Assembly: GCA_031472005.1 (NCBI GenBank)
Contig: PZJY01000002.1
Coordinates: 1,798,001 to 1,862,000 of the forward strand
DNA length: 64,000 bases
Direction: 5' to 3'
Origin: Tetracladium setigerum
Lineage: Eukaryota > Ascomycota > Leotiomycetes > Helotiales
Part shown: piece after piece, positions 34,843 to 47,291 of the stretch
Numbering within the stretch: the stretch's first letter is position 1
How the letters are laid out: each line of letters starts with the position of its first letter
The notes under the pieces: model-generated
What the model saw: the letters and a program-made list of their open reading frames with translations, nothing else
The model's database searches: none
Told to the model about the DNA's origin: nothing
Position numbers and translations under genes: made by a program

Positions 34843-36793
34843 ATGCGGCTGCTCAATTCTCGAACTATGCAAATGAAGGAATTCATCGACGATGAAGACA
34901 TACCGTCGTACGCAATTCTCTCACACACTTGGGGCGACGACGAAGTCAGCCTGCTCGACATGGAACAACACTTGGATGTCTCGCAGAAGAAAGGCTTCGC
35001 AAAAATTCAGTTCTGCTGTGCCCAGGCTGCTGAGGACAATCTTGAGTGGGCTTGGGTTGATACGTACGTTCAATCTCATGTTTGTTTGTGTTTCTTAAAA
35101 GATAGGCTTAACTCGTCTACATAGCTGCTGCATCGACAAGAAGAGTAGTGCCGAGTTATCTGAAGCAATCAATTCCATGTATCGCTGGTATTGTAAGGCC
35201 CAAATTTGTTACGCCTTCCTTGCCGATGTCTGCTGGACTGATGACGCCGTCCAAATGGAGGCCCAACTCAAGTCGAGCCGGTGGTTCACGCGTGGATGGA
35301 CCCTTCAAGAGCTGATCGCACCACGGAATATTGTTTTCTTCTCTACCGACTGGAGATCTCTGGGAACAAAATCACAGTTAACGTCTATTCTTTCTACTAT
35401 CACAGGAATCGACTCAGACTACCTCAACGACAAGGACGTCAGGCTCGCGAGCATCTCCAAGCGGATGTCTTGGGCTTCCAGCAGAAAGACAACACGCACC
35501 GAGGATATCGCATACTGTCTCCTTGGAATCTTCGATATTAACATGGCCCTGCTCTACGGTGAGGGTAAGAGAGCGTTTCGCCGTCTGCAAGAAGAGATAC
35601 TCAAGGTCCAGCCTTTCGAACACACCTTGTTTGCTTGGGGAGAGCTCATCCAGCCTTCAGACATTCCAAACATCCCCACGTTCTTCGGCGAGAAAGAATT
35701 CAACGAACATGGCCAGGATGTCTGGCATGACAGCAACTCAGAACCACGATTTCTAGGGCTTCTTGCCGAGTCTCCCGCAGATTTCAAGGATTCGGGCTGT
35801 TTTATGCCAGATGATAACGCCGGCCTTCTTTATTCATCGCCGCACAGCTCACTCGCCATTCCAATCTCCATGAACAATGGACTCTCCATAGAGCTTCCGA
35901 CATACTCTGGACTCATCAGCCATCACGGTTGCGTTCACTGGGATAAGCCAAGACTGGTTCAATTGTGGGAGCGCAAGACACTCGCACTATTTTGTCATCT
36001 CGAATCTTCTCGACCAAAATCTTATGTTCTGATCCCTATTTGGATAGGAGATAATAGGGTGGCGTCTAGATCAAGCTACCTAGTTCACGAAGCGTCCCCT
36101 ATGATCCATGACCTTTACGAGTCTTATGGCATGTCACCCAGTAGAGGAAAGTGGTTTATAGGGCCGCAACCAAGGATGGAGATGGAAACTCGAGCTGGAG
36201 ATTCGGTTTTCCTCCGACCGCCACTAAGCGCTCCAGCCGCTTGGGCATGTCGCAAGTGGATCAGAATCGAGAGCTGGAGCAAGAGTATTGAGTGGACCTA
36301 CAAACCTGGGTTGTTCAGATTGCGTACGGGCGTGAGAGATCGCCACGTTATATTCCAGTGGTGTTTTCAGCAAGATGGCGAGAGAGACAGAGGCTGGATG
36401 GCGATAGTTTACCGCGAGTGGCTTCCTGAAAGCCCGCTTGGTCCCTTGCGGATATCTATTGTGCGCGTGACGTGGAGGACCGCCGTCGACTCAGAACAGA
36501 GGGGGTGGTCTGAGCTAGAGGGTGTCTATTGGTACCGCTTTCCCCTACGCGCCGATGTTGAGAAGTTTGTTGCTGGGGAGTGGCCACCGGACACAGATCG
36601 AGCTTGTTGTAGTCACGTAATGGCGATGCCGAAGGACAGCTGGGAGCTAAATGGTGGTAGTCATATGCCTATCCTGCGAATTACGACGGAGCGGCGAACG
36701 ATGGAGAATGGCGCTGTCATCGATCTGATTGATTTTCAGGCTCCCCAGGTTAAGCCGGATCGATCGATAAAACAATCGAAGCGCCATGGATGA
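34843..36793 (+). CDS. HET-domain (heterokaryon incompatibility) protein
   Basis: Two exons (34843-35063, 35125-36793) give 629 aa. The HET domain fills residues 1-230: MRLLNSRTMQMKEF, then YAILSHTWGDDEVSLLDM (block 1), WAWVDTCCIDKKSSAELSEA (block 2, across the intron) and RGWTLQELIAP (block 3). These three conserved blocks define the family. The next helical stretch reads SWASSRKTTRTEDIAYCLLG and LYGEGKRAF, standard for HET-E/HET-D-like N-termini. The remaining 350 residues have no NACHT, WD40 or ankyrin features and do not resemble anything I recognise. HET proteins trigger cell death when incompatible hyphae fuse. As it lacks a sensor or repeat domain, this gene may be an executor or a non-allelic partner; that is inference. 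Confidence 0.93.
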
Positions 36794-39712
36794 AAGCGTG
36801 TTTCCAGCTGACTTGAATATACCTTAATTAGATGTGACAAATTCATGATATCCTAGCTCTCCAAGCGACCTTATGCTTCCAACAAAGATATATCCCCCTA
36901 TGGAAACTACGGAGATACGTCCCATTAATTAAGATTCTACAAATACTCAGATTCTTGTGCTGGAAGAGCTTCGATTGATTTGTTATTGTGAGCATAGATA
37001 ATTCAATTCGAGGTAGTGATGCAAAGTGAATGATTGGTTCTAGGTATATTCGCTTGCAGTTGCCAGTTGCAGAAGTGTAGTCAAGATAATCCAACGCATA
37101 AAGGGTTCTAGAAATATAGGTTGATACCTAGTCATTCCTTAAATATGAGTTTCGTGCTCAAATTCTGTCTTCACATGGCGTCGTAATCACCTTGTAACTA
37201 CGATTGTAAGTTTGTAACCACTTTATTTCCAGTCAAGACGCAAACACATTATAATATTATACCAACATAATAACCTCAGTAGCTCTAGTTTATAGAGTAG
37301 CAGATCGTTATACCTGAACAGTTTTACGATTGCAGTTCCCCCCGAACAACACGATCCAAGAAAGGGGCAGGATCCTGAAGTGCGCTAACTCTCTCAACTT
37401 TTTTATTTTCTCAAGAACCACCAATTCCAACAACTTGAAAACGAGGCCTTCAAGAGAAAAGTTCACCAAGATGATTTCAGGACAGTACGGAGTATGATCA
37501 TAAAGAAGCATACCTGCAACTAACCCAAACATAGTTCATCTTAGCAATGTGGCTCAATAGGTAAATATGGTGTCTCGAAGTTCACAACAAAGAAGCTGAA
37601 GTTAGAGAAATCAAGGCAGGAGTACTAACATGGCTAAATCAGAAACCTATTTTTCCACTACGCAGTCTATTGGGGGCCCTGTCCCCACAGTCAGAGATAT
37701 AAAAGGTACCGATGCCACGGATATCGAAGGAGTTGTCTCGCAGGTGCCACTTCGGTTGAGAATGTCCGGCAAAAGGGACTGTACCAGTTGAGAAATGTTC
37801 TACTACAAAACCGCAACAGAAGACGGCGAAAGTTCCATCCTCGTTAAACATCAGTGAGGTACCGATTTCTTGTTCATCTCCGACTCGTTAGTTACCTACA
37901 TTACCTGGGAAGGTAGGCAGATCTTTCCCTTGGTTGCCTCAGAGTAATGCGGAGGCATAGAAAATAGGGTGCGGTGCGAGTTCATCTTTCCGAAGCTACG
38001 TTGACTGGCAATGATTCCACCTCGAATTGAAGAGGAGTCTTGTTTACATATCTACCAAGGACTGCTGATAACGTTGATCAACTTCATTTGGCAAGGTAGG
38101 CACTATGCATAAGCTGTTGGGGGAAGGTATCACCCACCACCTCCTTCTCAAAAGTAGAGCTATCGGGACAGCCAGTCATCTTTTTTGAGACTGCTGCATT
38201 TGGTGATTGAGGAAGAAAAAGCCGAACTCCGAGGACTTGAATTGTAAACTTTGAATCTTTTCATCCATCTCATCCTCGCTTGCATCGTCGATGGAGACCA
38301 GTTCTTTCAAGTTGGAGATCTCCGGTTTCGAATTGGCCGTATGAAGCCCAATCTTCAGCTCCTTCGCTCCAGTCTGAATTTCGGACTTTGATCTTCTCTC
38401 TTTCATCTGCCTGGGACTGCCATCATTACCACGCTTGATGCCACCAGAGTATCTAAGTCCACTACCTATTCATCTAAGAGATATGGCCATTTGTTTCTGC
38501 GTCTGTCACTTTTGCTTTCTTTGAAGGCTGTCCTCATATCTAACAGAACTCTCTTCTTCAGATAAATTGAGCTGTAAAGTAACGAAGAAGACTCTAGGAA
38601 AGGAACAAATTCCAAATTCCTGCAACCTTCTCGAACTTAATTCTCCGCCCTTTCAAGCAAAAGATATTGAAAGAGAAAAGGTGGGCGTATTTATGAACGG
38701 ACTTGTGGAATCAAGCTTCACTTTGGTGAAAGACAAGGAACGAGTTGATGATGGTGATTCGCACACGATCGTGGTGACTGGGAAGAAGAGAGTTTCAAGA
38801 GCGAGTTGATCAGCAAAAAGTCCCATCATACAGTACCACCTCCATACTTCCCAGATAGGGCAAGACACAATACTTCTAACGAAAGCTACCCATCTGCACT
38901 ACTTATATCCTCGATCGCGCATGCACCATCATCCCATCACCATCGACCTCCTCCCCTTTCTTTCTCACTCACTCACTCACTCTCATTGCCAAGCCTCCAC
39001 CCTCCACCAGTCCACCAAACACCCCCAACGATCTCGCTTAAATTCGTACAGCAAACAAGGAAACTTATCCGACCTTAAAGCCACCAAAAAGCCACCAACA
39101 AGGGTCGGCCAGGATGTTCAAGCCATGAACCAGGCATGATAATAGGTGCTTCAGGGATTTAAATTGCTTTGTGATGCAGTACTGGGGTGATTGCCGTGCT
39201 TGCAGACGGATTCTTTTCCGTGAGATCGTAAAAGAGTGAGGAGACAAGGAGGTTTATTCTTGAGATTACTGAGATGAAATAATGGCGTTGGTCAAACGAT
39301 CAACGCCCGAGGTGCGAGAGAGAGAGGGTTTGCTGGTTACTTTTTAGAGTTTGGATGGTTTGTAAGTTGCAAGGAAGAGATTATTGAAGGTGTGAATAAT
39401 GGTGGCAAGAGCAAAGAAAAGGGGGTGAGTTAATTTGTAGTGTATTGTATTTCATTTCCTCCCAACCATCTACTTGCGAAAGTGTCGCCAAATTAGCTGC
39501 TTGATACATGAAAATCCAGAAAACGAACACAATCTACAGTACAACAATATTAAATATAACAACTTCCAACTCGGTTCATTTTACTTTCAAGTCCAAAGCA
39601 TAGCCCCCCATATCAGTGATCTTTTGAAAACCGAGAACCGAAGCACTTGTGATAATCGTAAAAGAATCCTCTGGGTATTGAGAGCTGCTTGAAAAGTTCA
39701 AAGACAGTCAAT
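36794..39712. other. 2.9 kb gene-poor region
   Basis: Apart from the possible gene remnant at 37540-37950, it contains a 76-codon minus frame (38176-38406) and an 80-codon plus frame (38567-38809), both hydrophilic and without family resemblance. No transposon signature was seen. Confidence 0.4.
37540..37950 (-). pseudogene. Possible remnant of a small unknown gene
   Basis: Minus-strand peptides look coding but are not joined. GDEQEIGTSLMFNEDGTFAV through HSQPKWHLRDNSFDIRG and DRAPNRLRSGK is one open piece. It is followed, after a GTTTCT...CTCTAAC...CAG intron-like segment, by FFVVNFETPYLPIEPHC and a stop at about 37540. The frames agree only if one base is added to the A run before the donor. 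Upstream, the peptide LPTFPGNVGN is cut by a TAA. I do not recognise the family. It may be a decayed gene, or a real one with sequence errors. Confidence 0.3.
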
Positions 39713-41821
39713 CTACTTTCGCTCAACGTGGGCAGCGGCGGTATTCTTATCGGAGCTGGCCTCGGAGATGTGGGCATCCTTCTCGTGGATGGAAGAACTG
39801 GCGTTGCGCTCCTCGTCGACAAGCTTGGATGGGACGGTCATGCCGAAGAGTTCGTCCATCTTCTCGAGGGACATTCCCTTGGTCTCGGGGATGAAGAACC
39901 AGGTGAACAAGAACATAGAGAGACAGAAGGAGCCGAAGATGAAGTAGGTTCCGTATCCAGCACGTCCAACAGTTCGCATCATGTGGGGAACGGAGATGGC
40001 GACAACGAAGTTGAAGAGCCATTGGGTGGCAGCTCCGATAGCGACGTTCATGGCGCGGAGACGGGCAGTTGGGATCTCAGAAACAAGAATCCAGCAAACT
40101 GGTCCCCAACCGAATTGGAAGAAGATGGCGAAGATAAAGATCATAGCGAGAGCGATGTATCCGAATGCGGGAATCGACTGGCCTGCGACCGGTGGGTAGA
40201 ATCGAACATAAAATCCGATGATGAACATCGCGACACCTTGACCGACGGAGGAGAGGAGGAGAGACTTGCCTAAATCGAAGGTGTTAATGAGGGTGTTGTT
40301 TGAATTTGGGTGTTAACTTACGTCGTCCGAGAGAATCAGCTACGAAGATGAGGAAGACCATGCATGCAATAACCTTTACCAATCCGTAGATACCGGTGGC
40401 GAACAGACTGGTGTTGCTGCCGGTAACACCCAAAGCGATGAAGATCTGGGGGGAGTAGTAGTTGATTGCGTTTCTTTTGTGATTGTTAGCAATCTTTCCC
40501 AAAACAAAGAGAGAGCCTAAAACTTACGTTCCGGTCATCTGTTGGTTGACCATGAGGCCGATGGAGATGAGTGCTCGCTTTCTGTTCGATGGAATAGTCC
40601 ACATCTCGCGTTGAAGATCCATGAAGGAAGATCCGCCGATAAGTTCGCGCTCGGCGTTGAGTTGCTCTGCCATCTCGTCCAACTCCATTCGGATGTATGG
40701 GTGGTCGACGGGAAGGTTACGGATTCTAGTGAGAACTCGGGTTGCTCCCTCCCAGTCATCTTGCTTAGCGAGGAAACGGGCAGACTCAGTACAGAAGAAA
40801 ACACCCAAGAAGAGGATGATAGCTGGAAGAGCTTGAAGTGCCAATGGAACGAGGTACATGGTATCTCCCTTGCTGTGGGTTCCGGAAGCCTGTTGAAGTG
40901 TTAGTCTGCTGATCATAGACATAGAGTTTCCAGTATATCCAATAGGTTACGTACGAAGTTAACCCAGAAGGCCATCATGAGTCCTGCATAGTAAAGTCAG
41001 TATGAGTGATTGTATGTTGTATTGGGTTCCATACCGAAAACAAGGAAGAGTTGATAACATCCAGTCAAACCACCACGAATAGCACGAGGGGCATTCTCGG
41101 AAACGTAGAGAGGAGTCAACATAGACGCGGCACCAACACCGAAACCGGCAACCAAACGTCCAATGTACAAGGCATTACTGGATAGTCGTCAGCATGGTTA
41201 AAAGGGTATGGGGAGAAGATAGCATACACGGAACCACTAGCGGCAGTTTGGATAATGATACCAGCAATTGTGACAGTGGCGGCGATCAGAAGAGAAGGCT
41301 ATTTGTAAACTTAGTAGTGCACTCCTGAAAGCGAGGGAGACACTTACTCTGCGACCCCATCGATCGGCAACATAGTAGGCAATGAGAGATCCGAAGAAGC
41401 ATCCACCTTGGAGAGTAGAAACGACTAAATTGCCCTGTGAGTGGATGTCCCAAGTCAAGATGAACCAACTATCACTTACCCTGAGAGTTCAAATCTGCTG
41501 TGACCTTCTTCTCCGCGGCCGAACTTCCTGTTGGCAGGCCAAACTTCCTTTGGAACGGCTTCATAACCATGATACCTCCGATAGCACCAATATCCCATCC
41601 GAACAACATACCACCGAAGCATGCTATAACTGTCTTAGTCGAGGTTATAGATGTTTACCAGGGGTCGTAACTTACCACTGCACACCAAAGCCCAGATACG
41701 CCATCCATAGATCTCTTGAGGATCACTAGTGAACTGGTTAGAAGGCAGCTCTCACAAGAATTGAAGCTACAACTTACTTTTTCATGGAATCATTGTGGAC
41801 GATGTACTTGAGGAGACCCAT
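39713..41821 (-). CDS. Sugar porter (MFS SP family), ten exons
   Basis: Exons: 41821-41778, 41725-41676, 41623-41480, 41434-41348, 41298-41228, 41177-41035, 40983-40955, 40889-40528, 40473-40322, 40269-39713. The protein is about 545 aa. It starts MGLLKYIVHNDSMKN and carries ACFGGMLFGWDIGAIGG in TM1, VADRWGRR after TM2, a second VADSLGRR in the middle, PTARLRAMNVAIG, and PETKGMSLEKMDELFG at the end of TM12. These are sugar-porter signatures, closest in feel to monosaccharide transporters. The central loop has FCTESARFLAKQ. The tail is polar. Exons 3 and 4 mismatch by one base: both sides are GGG at the junction, so one extra G is present or the boundary is unusual. Candidate CreA sites lie about 300-365 bases upstream. 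Confidence 0.9.
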
Positions 41822-44800
41822 GGTGAAGGTATGTTTCTCGACTGCTCTTGAAGGTGATAGGGCGAGAACTTGTGCTGAGTCGTAGAGCTATCTACAGAAG
41901 AATGTTTCGAGCTGGAGAAAGACTTCCCTCTCTGGAGGAGGGCCCGACTGATATATGTCGAGCAGATTTGGACTCGATCTTCCGTGTATGATTGCAGAGA
42001 GCCATCTACTTGGCGAACATGGGAGTTGACAGCCATCACAGCTCTTGGCAACAGTGCGCCTCCCAGACAACGTTCTGGCTCAATCTACCGTTGAGGCAAT
42101 GTGCATGCCATTGCATTTTCAAAGCCGGGGATCTACTGGAGGGAAAAATTATATTACTTTCAAGCCCTGACACCCCCATACCCCGCACCCCATAAATCCA
42201 CCTCTCTTTTGGTTTCAACCCAAACCTTGTGGTTGTCACCCCCTGACACGCCTAGAGTGGCTCCAAGACATTAAAATCCGGATCCCTTTTTGGATTTCTA
42301 AACCAACACACCAAATAGGATGCGCTAGCAAGTTTGCCGCGTTAGCTGACAGGTATGATCTTCCATGGTACCCTTCCAGCTCGACACGCGAAAATCCCAA
42401 TCAACCCATGTACTTCCGCCAGTGCTGTTGCAGGCTGCATTTATCAGTCTCGGCATGACCAGGGAGTCTAAAGATCATTGGATAAAGTTCTGCTTCACAC
42501 AACATCAACCCCCAGACAACCTTGTCCGCACAAAATAATCCCATGGTCAATAACACCCAAAAACAACATGAATGCCGAGATCTTGGATCTCAAAACGGCG
42601 GAAATTGAACTTTGAAAAGACTTCGTGACCAGCAAACGATCGACTAGAGCACGTGTCTTGCGGAAAAGTGTTAGGGAAATTCTCCAACGGGGCTGTCTGG
42701 CGGTTGATCTTTTCCTGGAATGCTACGAATCATAGTCCGAGTTCTCGCACTTGCTAGCTCAAATGCGGAGGTTGGGTGGCTGATTTCCAGGTAAAGTGAA
42801 TTGATTGGGACTGCATTTCTTTCATTAAGGCATACCCCATCTGATCTGCTTCGATTCGTAAGCGTTCAGATCGCAAAAGCAACATTGATAAGATCACTCA
42901 ATCAGATTGAAACATAAACGAAACTCTCAAAAGATGAAAAGTTGCCTCTTTGCAAGTGGACCGAGCTTTGGTGTCAGCTGGTGAACTTTGGTATGGTACC
43001 AGCCAGTGACAAGACCCAATCTAAAGTACCGCACTGGATGATTTCCAGCAGCAGTCCTCTCAAGCATTGATACAAAGAAGACTTGGATCTCAACATCTTG
43101 CTCTGTAGCTCAGACATCTTTTAACCGGCGGCAGAGACTTGAATCCCCCTTGGACTTCCCAACTCTGACTCTCTGAGTAACCTCAATTCCCCAAATCTCA
43201 TCGTATTGCAGACTGCAGTTGGTGGGCATAACGCGCCAAGCCTTCCAAGACGGATGGATAACTGATGTGGAACAGAATGAAGGAGCATTAAGCATGACAA
43301 GACATTGGCGCCGGACAATGAACCCAAATTAATGAGATCTGGAGTCTGGAGTCTGAGAGAACACCCAACATTTATCTCCGATACGTCCATCAACTAAATG
43401 GACATCCCAAGTGTTCACTGGAACGGAGTGACTGCGAAAGCATTGGCATTCGGACTTTTTAAGCGCTGTCAACTTTTGCGAGCTACTCTAGAAGCCAACT
43501 GAGAAGTCTGAGAGGGACGGTGTTGGCATCGGTTGCATGCCTGGACGAAGGCTCAATTAACATGCCTTGGCAAAAAGTCATCTGAAATTGCACCAAGCTG
43601 ACTTCAAAAATGTGGTCCTGCTGGAAGTTCTCCAATATGTTGTGATACTGTCATAGCCTTAGAACTCATCCCACCGGTCCTTCAAAACAATTACAGAGAA
43701 GCAACTCTTTTCGTGGATGGGTTCTTCATGGCTATTTCTTGAAAACGCCCAAAAGCTTGGTGATGCAGCGCCTCTGGTGAATCTTCGGAATTCTGCATTC
43801 CAAATGACCTTAGAATTCCGTTCAACTCGTCCGGAAAAGGGTTATTCCAACAGATTCAAGATGCGCCTTGGCCCCTGCAATTTTTCCGCGTCCAAATCAG
43901 TGTCGTGCGAATTTTCCAGGACATCGTGATGGGTTTCGCTGAAAGAGTTGCTGGTACACCCCGTCTTGGGAACTTCAAAAAAAGTTTCTTGGTATTCTTG
44001 GTGTGGTGACAAGCCGGAAAATCTTTGTGCTGCTTCGCGCTGTGCCAGCGCCGCGTCGATGCACACTGGACCAAGAACGGATGAATAGGAATGTGACATG
44101 TCCGAGTTGAGAGGCTGTGTTGATAATAGCATCAACATGTACCTTGAGATGCGATTGAAGGATAGAAAGGATTGATCTGCTTCAAGACAGATACATACGG
44201 GTGGTGTTGCATCGCTTGTCTGGCATTTGATATCTCGTGGCTGGCAGCAACAGGCAAAGATCCCTTCGCCAGTGGGGTCTCGTTGCTGAGGACCTTGGAC
44301 AAAGGTATGTATGGATGGGAGAAGGGAGAAGACGAAGTCTAAGGAGCTGAAGGAGAGCTGATTGATGATGGTTGATAGCTTAGACCGAGGGAAACTAGAC
44401 GCGGTGAGAAAACGCAATGAAGCAACATTCATTGAATGCTAGCCATGAAGAACTCGACATATGCTCAACTCGCACCGGTGTCAATTGTCCTCTGATGTGC
44501 TGCACTCCACAGAGACGATTCTCTCAAAGAGGCGTGCGCCCCACACTCACAACCTCAATATATTTGACTTGATGTTGGCGTTGAGGAGGAGAGAGCTGGA
44601 GCCTCGCCGGAAAATATTCGAAGATTTCGAAGCAAACACACATCGACTGTGCAAAACATTCAGCATTCCAGAAAGCCGCATCAGGCCCGGGACAACTCTC
44701 TGTCTTATATAGCAGTGTTGACATCTTTATTGCGGAACTCGGCTTTCCTCCGAAATCCTTTGACTGGGGCATCTCCCTTCTTACCCAGTTGCAGGAAAGG

Positions 44801-47291
44801 AGCAGTGCTTGGGCATCTGATCATGTGACTACATTGTCGCGTCATGTCCGGACTCTTCGCCGATATATTTGAGACCACCTCCTACCCGCGTCTACCTGTG
44901 GTCGTAGTATTTCAAGCCATTGCCATATATCGATTTGGATATGGTAGATATGATGCAGAACTCTTCGACTTGCTCAAATGTTGGCAGCAGTCTATACGGA
45001 AATTGGGACCTCCAACGCATCCAGGAGGTCGCTCAAACATCCAACCTTCTGGTCTTTTTTGCCGTTTCGAAACTATTCTAATCTATCCACATCCTGGAAT
45101 ACACTTTGCCCACGGTGGTGCAATTGGATTGCCCATATTGGAACGTGGTGCAGACGCTTGTATGGCTGCGGGTCACCAGCAGGCCTTTAGCAAGGAAGAG
45201 GAGGTTGGTCAACACAAGTGTACACAACACATGGGAGATATCAAGTGATGACTTTGAGTTGAAAAATTCTGCTTGGTAGCACTCTCTCAAACCTGTTATG
45301 AGAAACATCAATGTCGGATTTGGTGTTGATGCCAAAGGTCAGGGAGCGAGTTTGCAATTTTACAAGATGTTGTTGTATGATGAGGGTGTTATTTTGTTAA
45401 GACTTATTAAGAATTCGTTTCAAATTTCGGCAGCTTTGCACACTCTCGGCTCGTTATTGTTTTTCTGATAGCCCATACCTCACAGAAGGCTCCTTGAATG
45501 AAGCAGGGGCCAAACAGTTTATTTGAGAGCTGTTACGTTGTCAAACTGAGAGACCTAGGCAGCCTCCGATCTTCTTGATTTCACGAAAAGGTGTGTATGT
45601 CTTAGGTTTCTAGCCCCATGGATATCAGCTCACTAAGGCGAGATAGAGTGTCGACCGATATCCCAAAACTTCCAAACTTCTCCTCGCTCCAATTGACTTG
45701 CTCCTCTAGGAAATCTTCGACTCCGACCGGAAGGACTTTAGCATAGAAACTCTATTAGTCAAGAATTATATCGATTAGGTAAACCAAATTGTCGATTCTA
45801 CTCTTCGGGATGAATGTGTATACGCATCGTCTGTGAAGAATGGAACAGTTCTTAAGTCTTCCCGAACTTCGCAAGACGATTGATCCACCACAAAGAATAT
45901 TTCCGCTGTTTGCCCACCTGGTCCTTCTATATATTTATTCTTTGGCTGAACACAATCCTGGCATACTCCCACCTATCAAGTATAATTTCCACAACCCGTC
46001 ATTGACAATGGCGTTTTAGGCTGCGTTCATCAAGCACACCGATGCTAAGAGGTCGCACGTCAAGACTCAAGGCAAACATCTCACATTCCCTTCTCCGCGA
46101 TACCATCTCCGATGAAAAAAATCCGATTTAACACGGTGGTCGAAGCCGCTCCTTTACCATATAGGTATAGTTGGCAAGCACCTGTCGAGACCCCTCAGCA
46201 GTGCGATATTCAAGATAGCGACAATGTTGCAACCATCCACGCCACTTGCTCCGAATCCGCCTTCGAGAAAGGACTTAATCTGATCGTGACTGTTTTGATC
46301 GAGGAGGCCAAGCATGTCAAGTCCAACCGTTTTGAGCAGATTTATCTGCCTTGCTCACAGTCTCGCATCCGAATTTTACCTTCCAGCAACGCTAGACCCA
46401 GGCACGGTATTTGATCTCTCGAATCAACGACTTCTTGTCGTCTCCATCACTTTCCATGTCAAGAATGAACCAAAACCAATCAAAATTTATCACCAACTCT
46501 AAAGCCATCGAGCACCACTTAATGGGACAGGGCATCCGCTGGCCTCAATTGAGAACCGAAATGGGCCAATGTTACTTTTGCGAACTCGATAGACACACCA
46601 CCAAGATAACAGGAGAAAACGAGTATCAACGCACTCATGCCTGTTGACTCAAACACTTTGTAAAAGGCATAACTTAAATAGCCAGACTTGAGAAAGCAGA
46701 AGCTGAAATTCCACTTGGGGCAATAGTATGATGCGATCACAAATATCAGGATTCAAAACCTCCGACTTCTTCGCCCTCTCTTACAAAGCAAGGCAAACGG
46801 TCCTTTGGTGCAGAGCAATTGCACGGCTACCAAATACCGATGCGTTTAATCGAACACTGCCACCAATTACCAAGGCAAAGAAAACCCTCAGTACAGCCGT
46901 CAGCGATTGACGTTGACGATTCAGACTTGACTCGACGCTGAGACGCGGTGTTTCTATTTTACGGCGGGGGTGAAATATATTGTATTCCAGTAGATCAATT
47001 GAGTATAGCGATCCTGACTGGCTTTCGCTGAAGAGGTTTGCCTCTTGCCGGCATTGCCTTGGATTTAAATCTTGTGTCTTTTAAGAAGGGAGAGCGGGAG
47101 CTTACCCATTTTTTTATCGAGTTACGGTGTGATTGCATTCTTGAGCTGGAAGAAACAGAAACTCAGCCTACCCAGGGCCAATTTCACTGCTGGATACGTC
47201 ATCGGACTTCGTGATTTCTCAAATTGTCTATGAGAATTGAGATCAAACAGCCTGAGCCGAACTGATGCAGAAAGCCCTTGCGGCCATTCCT
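41822..47291. other. 5.5 kb gene-poor region
   Basis: The largest gap in the window. Open frames of 196 codons on the minus strand (43842-44432), 134 codons on the plus strand (44844-45248) and 100 codons on the plus strand (46112-46414) exist. None has a recognisable domain, convincing splice sites or signal features. No terminal repeats or polymerase-like sequence was found. Confidence 0.4.
42125..42186 (-). promoter_or_regulatory. Cluster of CreA-like SYGGRG sites upstream of the sugar porter
   Basis: CCGGGG at 42125-42130 and CTGGAG at 42136-42141 on the plus strand, and GCGGGG on the minus strand at 42181-42186, all fit the SYGGRG consensus for the carbon-catabolite repressor CreA/Cre1. 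Paired sites in front of a sugar transporter are what glucose repression would predict. The consensus is short and such matches also arise by chance. Confidence 0.3.

Noticed and set aside
43842..44432. 196-codon minus-strand open frame in the gene-poor region, considered as a regulator fragment.
   Set aside because: No zinc cluster, domain block or convincing splice site was found; composition alone is not enough.
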